Source: CAYMDD01 sp964409675 (GTDB lineage Bacteria > Pseudomonadota > Alphaproteobacteria > Rickettsiales > SXRF01). Taken from it: a stretch of 9,783 nt of DNA. Below, piece after piece: positions 1 through 5,496 of this stretch. Positions within the stretch are counted from its first letter, which is position 1. Every line of letters starts with the position of its first letter. A program made the translations under genes and the position numbers. Where the stretch lies: contig CAYPEF010000091.1 of assembly GCA_964409675.1 (NCBI GenBank), positions 1 through 9,783 on the forward strand. The letters run 5' to 3'. The notes beneath the pieces are model-generated. The model saw only the letters and a list, made by a program, of their open reading frames with translations. It did not search any database and had not been told where the DNA came from.

Positions 1-462
1 GCGGGGCTGGGCGCTCCGGCCTATAAGTGCGTCGAGACGCGCGGTCCCGACCATCAACGCCGCTTCGTGATGGCGCTTTATTTGCGCGAGCGCGAGATCA
101 CGCGCGCCGAAGGACCCACCAAGAAAGAAGCCACGCAAACGGCGTGGTTTGCCCTTCTCGCACAAACGGGAACCCAGCGCATTTCCACCAGATTCCCGCC
201 ATGCATAAAACTGTCGATCCTTAAGAAGCGGCTTCCTGCGAAACCACCTTGCCGCCGGCTTTTTCAATCGCCTGAGTGGCGGCCTTGGAGACTTTATCCA
301 GTTGCACCTGCAGCTTCGCCTTCAGCTCGCCCTTGGCCAGCAGCTTGGCGGAGGTGGCGCTTTTGCGCAACAGGCCGCAGGCGATCAGTGCTTCCACCGT
401 CACCGGCTTGGAGGCATCGAGCGTCTTGGCATCCACGCATTTCTGAATGGAACCCAAGTTGA
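1..462 (+). CDS. dsRNA-binding domain protein, probable RNase III C-terminus (partial, 3' end uncertain)
   Basis: The frame starting at base 1 is already open at the window edge. It reads GAPAYKCVETRGPDHQRRF, then TRAEGPTKKEATQTAWFALL. This matches the double-stranded-RNA-binding fold: the P-x-Y strand start, the GPDH loop, the F-x-x strand, then G-x-[ST]-K-K-x-A and the Ala-rich last helix. In bacteria this spacing is typical of the C-terminal domain of ribonuclease III, which cleaves double-stranded RNA in rRNA processing and mRNA decay. The catalytic domain lies outside the window, so the rnc identity is inferred. RNase III normally ends soon after this helix (about base 170), but no stop appears in this frame until 460-462. 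The tail would therefore run 242 bases antisense into rplO and is probably not native sequence. Stops in the other two frames lie at 206-208 and 222-224, so an indel near 170-205 would restore a normal end. Confidence 0.6.
   Translation, partial: AGLGAPAYKCVETRGPDHQRRFVMALYLREREITRAEGPTKKEATQTAWFALLAQTGTQRISTRFPPCIKLSILKKRLPAKPPCRRLFQSPEWRPWRLYPVAPAASPSARPWPAAWRRWRFCATGRRRSVLPPSPAWRHRASWHPRISEWNPS
128..150 (-). terminator. Possible intrinsic terminator of the ribosomal-protein operon
   Basis: CCACGC (131-136) and GCGTGG (142-147) form a perfect 6-bp stem around a 5-base loop. One G-U and two A-U pairs extend it to 9 bp at 128-150. Read on the minus strand, the hairpin is followed by the T-rich run CTTCTTTCTT, and it lies about 70 bases beyond the rplO stop. 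That is a plausible place for the operon to end. The T run is interrupted, and the hairpin sits inside the apparent last helix of the convergent dsRBD gene, so the inverted repeat could be chance within coding sequence. Confidence 0.35.
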
Positions 463-688
463 CCACCGGGTATTCCACGCGGTGAATGTTGTTGAAGCCG
501 CGCTTCGGCAGGCGGCGATGGATTGGCGTCTGGCCACCTTCAAAGCCGTTGATGCGCACGCCGGTGCGGGCCGTCTGGCCCTTGCCGCCACGACCCGAGG
601 TCTTGCCCTTGCCGGAGCCGATGCCGCGGCCTACGCGCATGCGGCGCTTGCGGGCGCCTTCATTGTCTTTGATTTCATTCAACTGCAT
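221..688 (-). CDS. rplO: 50S ribosomal protein L15
   Basis: L15 is a late-assembling large-subunit protein whose extended N-terminus threads through 23S rRNA. The 155-residue product opens with MQLNEIKDNEGARKRRMRVG and continues with the glycine/lysine-rich GRGIGSGKGKTSGRGGKGQ segment and GFEGGQTPIHRRLPKRGF, all family hallmarks. The C-terminal half (about residues 95-150) has the usual KGELKAKL stretch and ends in a short QEAAS tail. Length is close to the 144-160 residues usual for the family. The ATG is preceded by AAGGA at 8-base spacing and lies 27 bases after the rpmD stop. In most proteobacteria secY follows. Here a convergent plus-strand frame follows instead. The TAA stop is complete, so the gene looks intact. 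Confidence 0.97.
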   Translation of the reverse strand: MQLNEIKDNEGARKRRMRVGRGIGSGKGKTSGRGGKGQTARTGVRINGFEGGQTPIHRRLPKRGFNNIHRVEYPVVNLGSIQKCVDAKTLDASKPVTVEALIACGLLRKSATSAKLLAKGELKAKLQVQLDKVSKAATQAIEKAGGKVVSQEAAS

Positions 689-715
689 GGCTTTTTTCCT
701 TAAGACTATCTGTAA

Positions 716-1084
716 TTACGCTTGGCTGACCTTGACCAGGTGCTTCACCTTCTCCACCATGCCGCGCACCGCCGGAGAATCCTCCAGTACGCGCTCACGG
801 TGCAGCTTGTTCAGGCCTAAACCGATCAGCGTCTGGCGCTGCACGGCTTGGCGCCCGATGGGGCTGCCGGTCTGCACCAGGCGAATCTGGCCGCCGCTTG
901 CCTGCTTCGCGGGCTTGGCTTCCTTTTTCACCGCCGGCTTTGCTTCGGCTTTATCCACCTTCGCTGCCGCTGCGGCTTTCTGCGCTGCTGCCGCCTTCGG
1001 AGCTAACGGCTTTGCTTCCTTGGCGGCTGGTTTCTTTTCCGCTGCCGGCTTAGCCGCTTTCGGCTTGGTTTCTTTCTCGCTCAT
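716..1084 (-). CDS. rpmD: 50S ribosomal protein L30 with long Lys/Ala/Pro-rich N-terminal extension
   Basis: Residues about 64-122 are a normal L30 core: QIRLVQTGSPIGRQAVQRQT, then LIGLGLNKLHRERVLEDSPA and VRGMVEKVKHLVKV. L30 is a small large-subunit protein of about 60 residues, so this product is about twice the usual length. Residues 1-63 are low complexity, almost only Lys, Ala, Pro and Glu, with approximate repeats such as KKPAAKEAKP and VKKEAKPAK. They are predicted to be disordered and strongly basic, resembling histone H1-like tails. The start is supported: AAGGAG lies 6 bases before the ATG, no other in-frame ATG occurs before the core, and the two in-frame GTG codons (V43, V52) lack a ribosome-binding site. 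It lies 14 bases after rpsE and 27 bases before rplO, the usual spc order. The function of the extension is unknown. Confidence 0.95.
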   Translation of the reverse strand: MSEKETKPKAAKPAAEKKPAAKEAKPLAPKAAAAQKAAAAAKVDKAEAKPAVKKEAKPAKQASGGQIRLVQTGSPIGRQAVQRQTLIGLGLNKLHRERVLEDSPAVRGMVEKVKHLVKVSQA

Positions 1085-1090
1085 ATCCTG

Positions 1091-1096
1091 CTCCTT
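1091..1096 (-). promoter_or_regulatory. Shine-Dalgarno site fixing the long L30 start
   Basis: AAGGAG on the minus strand, 6 bases before the ATG at 1084. It decides for translation of the extended L30, because no comparable site precedes any in-frame start nearer the L30 core. Confidence 0.8.
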
Positions 1097-1098
1097 GC

Positions 1099-1662
1099 TT
1101 ACGCTGCCGCGGCTTTTTCAGCCTTGGCTTCGCCTTCACGACGCGCCACGATTTCACCGACTTTCTTGCCGCGCTTGGCTGCAATAGCGCGCGGGGATTT
1201 CATGGTGTTCAGCGCGTCGAAAGTAGCCTTCAGCATGTTGTGCGGGTTGGAAGTGCCGACCGATTTCGCCACCACGTCCTGCACGCCTAATGCTTCAAAT
1301 ACCGCACGCATTGGGCCGCCGGCGATGATGCCGGTACCCACCGGCGCGCTGCGGATGATCACTTCCCCGGCGCCAAAAGTGCCGCGCAAATCATGATGCA
1401 GCGTGCGGCCTTCGCGGAGCGGAATACGAATCATGTTTTTCTTGGCCGCGTCGAGGGCTTTTTTCATAGCGTCCGGCGCTTCCTTGGCTTTGCCGGTGCC
1501 GTAGCCTACGCGGCCCTTGCCGTCGCCCACCACCACCAGCGCAGCGATGCCGAACCGGCGTCCGCCCTTTACCACTTTCGCCACGCGATTGAGCGAAACG
1601 GGCTTTTCAATCAGCTCGCTGCGTTCTTCGTCCCGGCCTTCTTTGCGATCTTCACGCGCCAT
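1099..1662 (-). CDS. rpsE: 30S ribosomal protein S5
   Basis: S5 sits on the solvent side of the small subunit near the mRNA entry tunnel and contributes to decoding fidelity. The 187-residue product has the N-terminal S5 RNA-binding fold with NRVAKVVKGGRRF (the loop where spectinomycin-resistance changes map in other bacteria), then VVVGDGKGRVGYGTGKA. The C-terminal domain contains PLREGRTLHHD, GTGIIAGGPMRAVFEALG and VVAKSVGTSNPHN. It ends in a charged Ala/Lys/Glu tail (EGEAKAEKAAAA) beyond the usual fold. The ATG has AAGGA at 9-base spacing and lies 21 bases after rplR. Order rplR-rpsE-rpmD is standard for spc. Nothing suggests truncation. Confidence 0.98.
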   Translation of the reverse strand: MAREDRKEGRDEERSELIEKPVSLNRVAKVVKGGRRFGIAALVVVGDGKGRVGYGTGKAKEAPDAMKKALDAAKKNMIRIPLREGRTLHHDLRGTFGAGEVIIRSAPVGTGIIAGGPMRAVFEALGVQDVVAKSVGTSNPHNMLKATFDALNTMKSPRAIAAKRGKKVGEIVARREGEAKAEKAAAA

Positions 1663-1683
1663 AATCTTGCTTCCTTATTTCCC

Positions 1684-2049
1684 TTAGAATGTGAGTCCGG
1701 CTTCACGCGCGGCGTCAGCCAACGCTTTCACCCGGCCATGGAATAGATAGCCGCCGCGATCGAACACTACTTGTTCCACTTTGGCCGCTTTCGCGCGCTC
1801 GGCGATCATCGCGCCGACAGCTTTAGCCGCATCGACACTGGCACCAGATTTACCCTTGAAGCCCTTATCGAGCGTAGAGGCGCTGGCAAGCGTGACGCCC
1901 TTGCTGTCGTCGATCAGCTGGGCATAAATATGCTGGCCAGAGCGGAACACCGACAGGCGGACCTTGCCATTGCCTTTATTGCGGAGCGCATAGCGCACGC
2001 GGCGCTGGCGGCGCGCGAACAATGCTTTAGATTTGGTTGACTGACTCAT
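1684..2049 (-). CDS. rplR: 50S ribosomal protein L18
   Basis: L18 binds 5S rRNA together with L5 to form the central protuberance. The 121-residue product has the basic N-terminal segment RRQRRVRYALRNKGNGKVRL, the RLSVFRSGQHIYAQLIDD core, and the C-terminal end VVFDRGGYLFHGRVKALAD followed by AREAGLTF, all diagnostic. Length matches the family (about 117-120). The ATG follows AGGA at 7-base spacing and lies 16 bases after rplF. The leader contains the 9-mer AGGAAAAAA, also found before rplF and rplO. Confidence 0.98.
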   Translation of the reverse strand: MSQSTKSKALFARRQRRVRYALRNKGNGKVRLSVFRSGQHIYAQLIDDSKGVTLASASTLDKGFKGKSGASVDAAKAVGAMIAERAKAAKVEQVVFDRGGYLFHGRVKALADAAREAGLTF

Positions 2050-2065
2050 GGTTTTTTCCTAATAC

Positions 2066-2602
2066 TTACTTCTTCTTGCCTTCTTTCTGACGGACATATT
2101 CGCCCTCATAGCGAACACCCTTGCCCTTATAAGGCTCCGGCTTGCGAAGCGCGCGAATTTCCGCAGCCACCTGGCCGACCAGGCGCTTATCGAAGCCGGT
2201 GATCGCTATCAGCGTCGGCTTTTCGCACTTGATTTCGATGCCCGCCGGAATGGCGTATTTGATTTCATGGCTGTAGCCGAGCGCGAGCGTCAGGAAATTC
2301 TTGTCCGCCGACGCACGGTAACCCACACCGTTGATCTCCAGCTTGGTGGTGAACCCCTGCGACACGCCTTCCACCATGTTGCGGATGATCGATCGCGACA
2401 TGCCCCACACGGCGCGGGCGCGCTGGTTGCTCTTGTTCACTGGCAGCACGATAACCTTGCCGTCCTTCACCTCGATGGTGACTTCGGAGCCGAATTTCGC
2501 CTTCAGTTCGCCCTTGGCGCCCTTGACGGTAACGTCGCCACCAGCCACGGAGACATTCACTCCGCTCGGGATGGCAACCGGTAATTTTCCTACGCGTGAC
2601 AT
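2066..2602 (-). CDS. rplF: 50S ribosomal protein L6
   Basis: L6 lies near the sarcin-ricin loop at the factor-binding site of the large subunit. The 178-residue product starts MSRVGKLPVAIPSGV, has the two tandem L6 domains, and carries the signature PEPYKGKGVRYEGE near the C-terminus, ending KEGKKK. The frame stays open upstream to an ATG at 2665, but that would add 21 residues unlike L6 and overlap rpsH. The start at 2602 has AAGGA at 9-base spacing and gives the family length, so I chose it. It lies 28 bases after the rpsH stop, the longest spacer visible between neighbouring ribosomal-protein genes apart from tuf-rpsJ. Confidence 0.98.
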   Translation of the reverse strand: MSRVGKLPVAIPSGVNVSVAGGDVTVKGAKGELKAKFGSEVTIEVKDGKVIVLPVNKSNQRARAVWGMSRSIIRNMVEGVSQGFTTKLEINGVGYRASADKNFLTLALGYSHEIKYAIPAGIEIKCEKPTLIAITGFDKRLVGQVAAEIRALRKPEPYKGKGVRYEGEYVRQKEGKKK

Positions 2603-2630
2603 ACGCTTTTTTCCTTCAATCCAACAATGC

Positions 2631-3029
2631 TTAGAATACGCTGCACAGCAACTCGCCGCCGACATTGGCCTGGCGAGCGTCGAAATCCGACATCACCCCC
2701 TTGGAGGTGGAGAGGATCGAGATGCCCAGGCCATTATGGGTGCGCGGCAGGTCGGCAATCGCCTTGTACACGCGGCGGCCCGGCTTGGAAATGCGCTTGA
2801 TTTCCTTGATCACCGCTTCGCCTTCGTAGTATTTCAGCTCGATCACCAGCTCCTTGCGGCCCGCGCTGAGTTCTTCCACGCGGGTGCCATTGATATAGCC
2901 TTCCTGCACCAGCACGTCGCACACTGCGGCGAGCAGCTTGGAATACGGGGCACGGATTTCTTCCAATTTTGCCGACTGGCCATTGCGCAGACGGGCGATT
3001 AAATCGGATAAGAGATCATTCATCGACAT
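2631..3029 (-). CDS. rpsH: 30S ribosomal protein S8
   Basis: S8 is a primary 16S rRNA-binding protein of the platform. In E. coli it also represses the spc operon by binding mRNA near the start of rplE. The 132-residue product begins MSMNDLLSDLIARLRNGQ and ends with the S8 signature ILSTSKGVMSDFDARQANVG and GELLCSVF, which includes the rRNA-contacting STSKG segment. Two in-frame ATGs lie close together (codons 1 and 3). The first has GGGA about 10 bases upstream and matches the MSM start common in alphaproteobacterial S8. It lies 20 bases after rpsN. Whether S8 autoregulates here cannot be judged by eye. Confidence 0.97.
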   Translation of the reverse strand: MSMNDLLSDLIARLRNGQSAKLEEIRAPYSKLLAAVCDVLVQEGYINGTRVEELSAGRKELVIELKYYEGEAVIKEIKRISKPGRRVYKAIADLPRTHNGLGISILSTSKGVMSDFDARQANVGGELLCSVF

Positions 3030-3049
3030 AAGACAGATATCCCTTCTAT

Positions 3050-3254
3050 TTACCAGCTAGCCTTGGTGAGGCCAGGCACGCGGCCCGCCACGCCAAGTTC
3101 GCGCAGTTTAATGCGCGAGAGTTTGAATTTACGATACACCGAACGTGAACGCCCCGTCAGCTCGCAGCGATTGCGGTAGCGGTTGGCGGCGCCGTTGCGC
3201 GGCAGGGCCGAGAGCTTCAGCTGCGCGTCCAGGCGCTCTTCCATCGGAAGGTCC
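3050..3254 (-). CDS. rpsN: 30S ribosomal protein S14, C-terminal two thirds (start lost in assembly gap)
   Basis: S14 is a late-assembling protein of the 30S head. The 67 readable residues run from DLPMEERLDAQLKLSALPRN through GAANRYRNRCELTGRSRSVY to GRVPGLTKASW, the conserved S14 ending. Only one Cys is present and there is no CxxC pair, so this is the long zinc-independent (C-minus) form, normally 101 residues. About 34 N-terminal residues are missing, hidden by the run of N at 3255-3354. The first readable base, 3254, is the third base of the preceding codon. The 5' boundary is therefore unknown. It sits between rplE and rpsH, as expected. Confidence 0.95.
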
Positions 3255-3354
3255 NNNNNNNNNNNNNNNNNNNNNNNNNNNNNNNNNNNNNNNNNNNNNN
3301 NNNNNNNNNNNNNNNNNNNNNNNNNNNNNNNNNNNNNNNNNNNNNNNNNNNNNN
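3255..3354. other. Assembly gap of exactly 100 N
   Basis: A run of 100 undetermined bases between rplE and rpsN. Exactly 100 N is the conventional placeholder for a gap of unknown size. The flanking reading frames show the true missing sequence must be longer (see findings). Translations running through the N are meaningless. Confidence 0.99.
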
Positions 3355-3899
3355 AGCGCACGCGCCTCGTCGTCGGTTTTTGCCGTGGTGACGAAGATGA
3401 TGTCCATGCCGCGCACAGCGTCGATCTTGTCGTAATTGATTTCCGGGAATACGATCTGCTCTTTCAGGCCCATGGCGTAGTTGCCGCGCCCATCGAAGCT
3501 TTTCGGGTTAATGCCGCGGAAGTCGCGCACGCGCGGCATGGCGGTATTGACCAGGCGGTCCAGGAATTCATACATGCGGTGCTTGCGCAGTGTCACCTTG
3601 CAGCCGATGGGCTGGTTTTCGCGCAGCTTGAAGCCCGCGATTGCCTGCTTGGACTTGGTAACCACCGCCTTCTGGCCGGAGATCAGGCCAAGCTCTGCCG
3701 CAGCAGCCTGCACAATTTTGCTATCGTTGACGTTTTCGCCCACGCCCATGTTGATGACGATCTTATCGAGCTTCGGCACCTGCATGGCGTTCTTGTAGTT
3801 GAACTGCTTCTGCAGATTGCCGCGAATCTCTTTTTCATACACGGTTTGCAGGCGCGGAATGTATGCGCCTTCCGCTTTCTTTGCCGCTGACTTAGCCAT
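3355..3899 (-). CDS. rplE: 50S ribosomal protein L5 (last codons lost in assembly gap)
   Basis: L5 binds 5S rRNA and the P-site tRNA elbow in the central protuberance. The 181 readable residues contain NYKNAMQVPKLDKIVINMGV, GFKLRENQPIGCKVTLRKHR, VRDFRGINPKSFDGRGNYAM and GLKEQIVFPEINYDKID, then DIIFVTTAKTDDEARA. Two further bases (CT) begin a codon that can only be Leu. L5 normally ends about ten residues later (L-L-x-x-F-x-x-P-F type), so only the tip and stop are missing. The ATG at 3899 overlaps the end of rplX by 8 bases (ATGGCTAA), with GGGAG 9 bases upstream inside rplX, which implies translational coupling. Treating the ORF as continuous through the N into the rpsN region would be wrong. 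Confidence 0.97.
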
Positions 3900-4212
3900 G
3901 GATCACTTCTCCCGAACGCTTGGCCACGCGCACTTTGCGTTCTCCTTCGGTTTTATAACCGACGCGGGTCGGCTTGCCGGACTTGGCATCCAGCAGCGCC
4001 ACGTTGGACGCATGAATGGAGGCTTCTCGCTTCACGATGCCGCCCTGGCTGGTGCGCGAGGGCTTCTCATGGTGCGTAGCGATATTCACGCCGCTGACCA
4101 CCACGCGGTTCTCGCGCGGCAGGGCCTGGGTGACTTTACCCTTCTTGCCCTTATCCTTACCGGCGATGACGATGACCTCATCGCCCTTCTTGATCTTCAG
4201 TTTGTCTGCCAT
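3892..4212 (-). CDS. rplX: 50S ribosomal protein L24
   Basis: L24 starts large-subunit assembly by binding the 5' end of 23S rRNA and lies near the peptide exit. The 106-residue product has the N-terminal KOW motif, IKKGDEVIVIAGKDKGKKGK, then LPRENRVVVSGVNIATHHEK and GGIVKREASIHASNVAL, typical for the family and length. The ATG lies 25 bases after rplN. Its Shine-Dalgarno is weak: the nearest purine-rich pieces are GAG (8 bases off) and AGG (2 bases off). Its last 8 bases overlap the start of rplE. Confidence 0.97.
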   Translation of the reverse strand: MADKLKIKKGDEVIVIAGKDKGKKGKVTQALPRENRVVVSGVNIATHHEKPSRTSQGGIVKREASIHASNVALLDAKSGKPTRVGYKTEGERKVRVAKRSGEVIHG

Positions 4213-4237
4213 AACCTAAACTCTATACTTTCCCGGC

Positions 4238-4606
4238 TCACAGCACTTCAGGTGCAAGGGAGACGATTTTCATGAACGCCTTCGCGCGCAGCTCGCGGGT
4301 GACCGGCCCGAAGATACGGGTGCCGATCGGCTCGTTCTGCTTGTTGATCAGCACGGCGGCGTTGCGGTCGAAGCGGATGGTGGACCCGTCAGGGCGGCGG
4401 ATGTCGCGGCGGGTGCGCACGATCACGGCACGGTGCACTTCGCCCTTCTTCACCTTGCCGCGCGGAATCGCTTCCTTCACGGAGACGACGATCACATCGC
4501 CGACGCTGGCGAACTTGCGGTGCGAGCCGCCGATCACCTTAATGCACTGCACACGGCGCGCGCCGGTGTTGTCAGCCACATCAAGGTTGGATTGCATCTG
4601 AATCAT
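4238..4606 (-). CDS. rplN: 50S ribosomal protein L14
   Basis: L14 lies at the subunit interface, forming an intersubunit bridge with 16S rRNA. The 122-residue product has exactly the usual length and high conservation: MIQMQSNLDVADNTGARRVQ, CIKVIGGSHRKFASVGDVI, VKEAIPRGKVKKGEVHRAV, then EPIGTRIFGPVTRELRAKAF and MKIVSLAPEVL. The start has GGGAG at 7-base spacing and follows rpsQ by 12 bases. Order rpsQ-rplN-rplX is the canonical junction of the S10 and spc operons. No separate spc promoter is evident in the spacers on either side. Confidence 0.99.
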   Translation of the reverse strand: MIQMQSNLDVADNTGARRVQCIKVIGGSHRKFASVGDVIVVSVKEAIPRGKVKKGEVHRAVIVRTRRDIRRPDGSTIRFDRNAAVLINKQNEPIGTRIFGPVTRELRAKAFMKIVSLAPEVL

Positions 4607-4618
4607 GGTCGGTCTCCC

Positions 4619-4864
4619 TTACGCTTGCGCGGCATCGCCGTAAACGACGGCCCAGCGCTTGGTTTTCGACATCGGCTTCGATTCGATGATGCGCACTACA
4701 TCGCCAATCTTGAACTGGCCCTGCTCGTCATGCGCCGCATATTTCTTCGATTTGCGGATGGTTTTCTTATATACGGGGTGGGATACGCGGCGCTCGACAC
4801 GGACGATCACCGTCTTCGCGCTCTTGTCACTCACCACGACGCCTTGCAATACGCGCTTCGGCAT
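4619..4864 (-). CDS. rpsQ: 30S ribosomal protein S17
   Basis: S17 is a primary 16S rRNA-binding protein with an OB fold. The 81-residue product starts MPKRVLQGVVVSDKSAKTVI, continues VERRVSHPVYKKTIRKSKKY, and contains the signature GDVVRIIESKPMSKTKRW. Length fits alphaproteobacterial S17 (about 76-85). The start is 3 bases after the rpmC stop, with AAGGG placed over that stop region, so coupling to rpmC is likely. Confidence 0.98.
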   Translation of the reverse strand: MPKRVLQGVVVSDKSAKTVIVRVERRVSHPVYKKTIRKSKKYAAHDEQGQFKIGDVVRIIESKPMSKTKRWAVVYGDAAQA

Positions 4865-4867
4865 GGG

Positions 4868-5059
4868 TTACCCTTTCTTCTGCGTGTTAAGCTGGGTGAA
4901 GATGCGCGCAATCGTGCGGCGCACTTCCTTGAACCGGCTCATATTGGTCAATTCTCCGGCGGCCGCCTGGAAGCGCAGGTTGAACTGCTCTTTCTTCAGG
5001 TCGCGCACCATGCCCATCAGTTCCTCGGCGCTCTTGCCTTTGAGGTCTTGCTTTTTCAT
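4868..5059 (-). CDS. rpmC: 50S ribosomal protein L29
   Basis: L29 is a small helical protein at the polypeptide exit, part of the docking site for trigger factor and SRP. The 63-residue product MKKQDLKGKSAEELMGMVRD continues with LKKEQFNLRFQAAAGELTN and RRTIARIFTQLNTQKKG, the usual two-helix hairpin and the KKEQFNLRFQ motif. A GTG at 5062 would add one Met, but AAGGAG lies 7 bases from the ATG at 5059 and only 4 from the GTG, so I prefer the ATG. The gene starts 2 bases after the rplP TAG stop. Confidence 0.95.
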   Translation of the reverse strand: MKKQDLKGKSAEELMGMVRDLKKEQFNLRFQAAAGELTNMSRFKEVRRTIARIFTQLNTQKKG

Positions 5060-5061
5060 CA

Positions 5062-5481
5062 CTATTCTCCTTCCGCCAGCCGGGCGACGAATTTCGTCTT
5101 GATCGGCAGCTTGGCGCTGGCGCGCTCGAAGGCTTCGCGCGCGGTTTTCTCATCCACCCCGTCGATCTCGAACAGGATGCGGCCTGGCTTCACGCGGGCC
5201 GCCCAGTATTCCACCGAGCCTTTGCCGGAACCCATGCGCACTTCGGCGGGCTTGGCCGTCACCGGCACGTCCGGGAATACGCGAATCCACAAGCGTCCCA
5301 CGCGCTTCACATATCGCGAAATGGAACGGCGCGCCGCTTCGATCTGGCGGGCAGTGATACGCTCCGGCTCCATGGCCTTCAGGCCATATTCACCGAAATT
5401 CAGGCTATAGCCGCCCTTGGCATTGCCGTGGATACGGCCTTTATGCTGCTTGCGGTATTTTGTTTTCTTTGGGCTTAACAT
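5062..5481 (-). CDS. rplP: 50S ribosomal protein L16
   Basis: L16 helps place the A-site tRNA and is a late assembly protein. The 139-residue product begins MLSPKKTKYRKQHKGRIHG and contains GLKAMEPERITARQIEAARR, IRVFPDVPVTAKPAEVRMGS, then GKGSVEYWAARVKPGRILFE and PIKTKFVARLAEGE. It is complete and of usual length. The 15-base spacer after rpsC has no recognisable Shine-Dalgarno (ACAGCTAGCACT precedes the ATG), unlike nearly all other genes here. The start itself is secure because MLSPK is the conserved L16 beginning. Translation probably depends on ribosomes terminating at rpsC. Confidence 0.98.
   Translation of the reverse strand: MLSPKKTKYRKQHKGRIHGNAKGGYSLNFGEYGLKAMEPERITARQIEAARRSISRYVKRVGRLWIRVFPDVPVTAKPAEVRMGSGKGSVEYWAARVKPGRILFEIDGVDEKTAREAFERASAKLPIKTKFVARLAEGE
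5067..5072 (-). promoter_or_regulatory. Shine-Dalgarno site deciding the rpmC start
   Basis: AAGGAG within the last codons of rplP. Spacing to the ATG at 5059 is 7 bases, against 4 bases to the adjacent in-frame GTG at 5062, which favours the ATG. Confidence 0.75.
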
Positions 5482-5496
5482 AGTGCTAGCTGTTCA

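Noticed and set aside
85..112. GC-rich inverted sequence GCGCGAG...CGCGCGC
   Set aside because: Explained by Arg/Glu/Ala codons of the dsRBD frame; no T run or conserved placement supports a functional hairpin.
27..224. 65-codon plus-strand frame at the window start
   Set aside because: It is the +2 shift of the dsRBD frame, without recognisable features. It is noted only because its stop (222-224) could end the dsRBD gene if an indel exists.
2603..2665. Longer L6 start at 2665
   Set aside because: The added residues are unlike L6 and overlap the end of rpsH, while the start at 2602 has a good ribosome-binding site and the family N-terminus.
3129..3899. A 256-residue L5-S14 fusion read through the run of N
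   Set aside because: The continuity is an artefact of translating undetermined bases. Downstream of the gap the L5 frame does not match S14, which is read in another frame to its own stop.
4433..5410. 325-codon plus-strand open frame opposite rplN, rpsQ, rpmC and rplP
   Set aside because: Antisense to four certain genes; composition is that of a codon-position shadow, with no recognisable domain.
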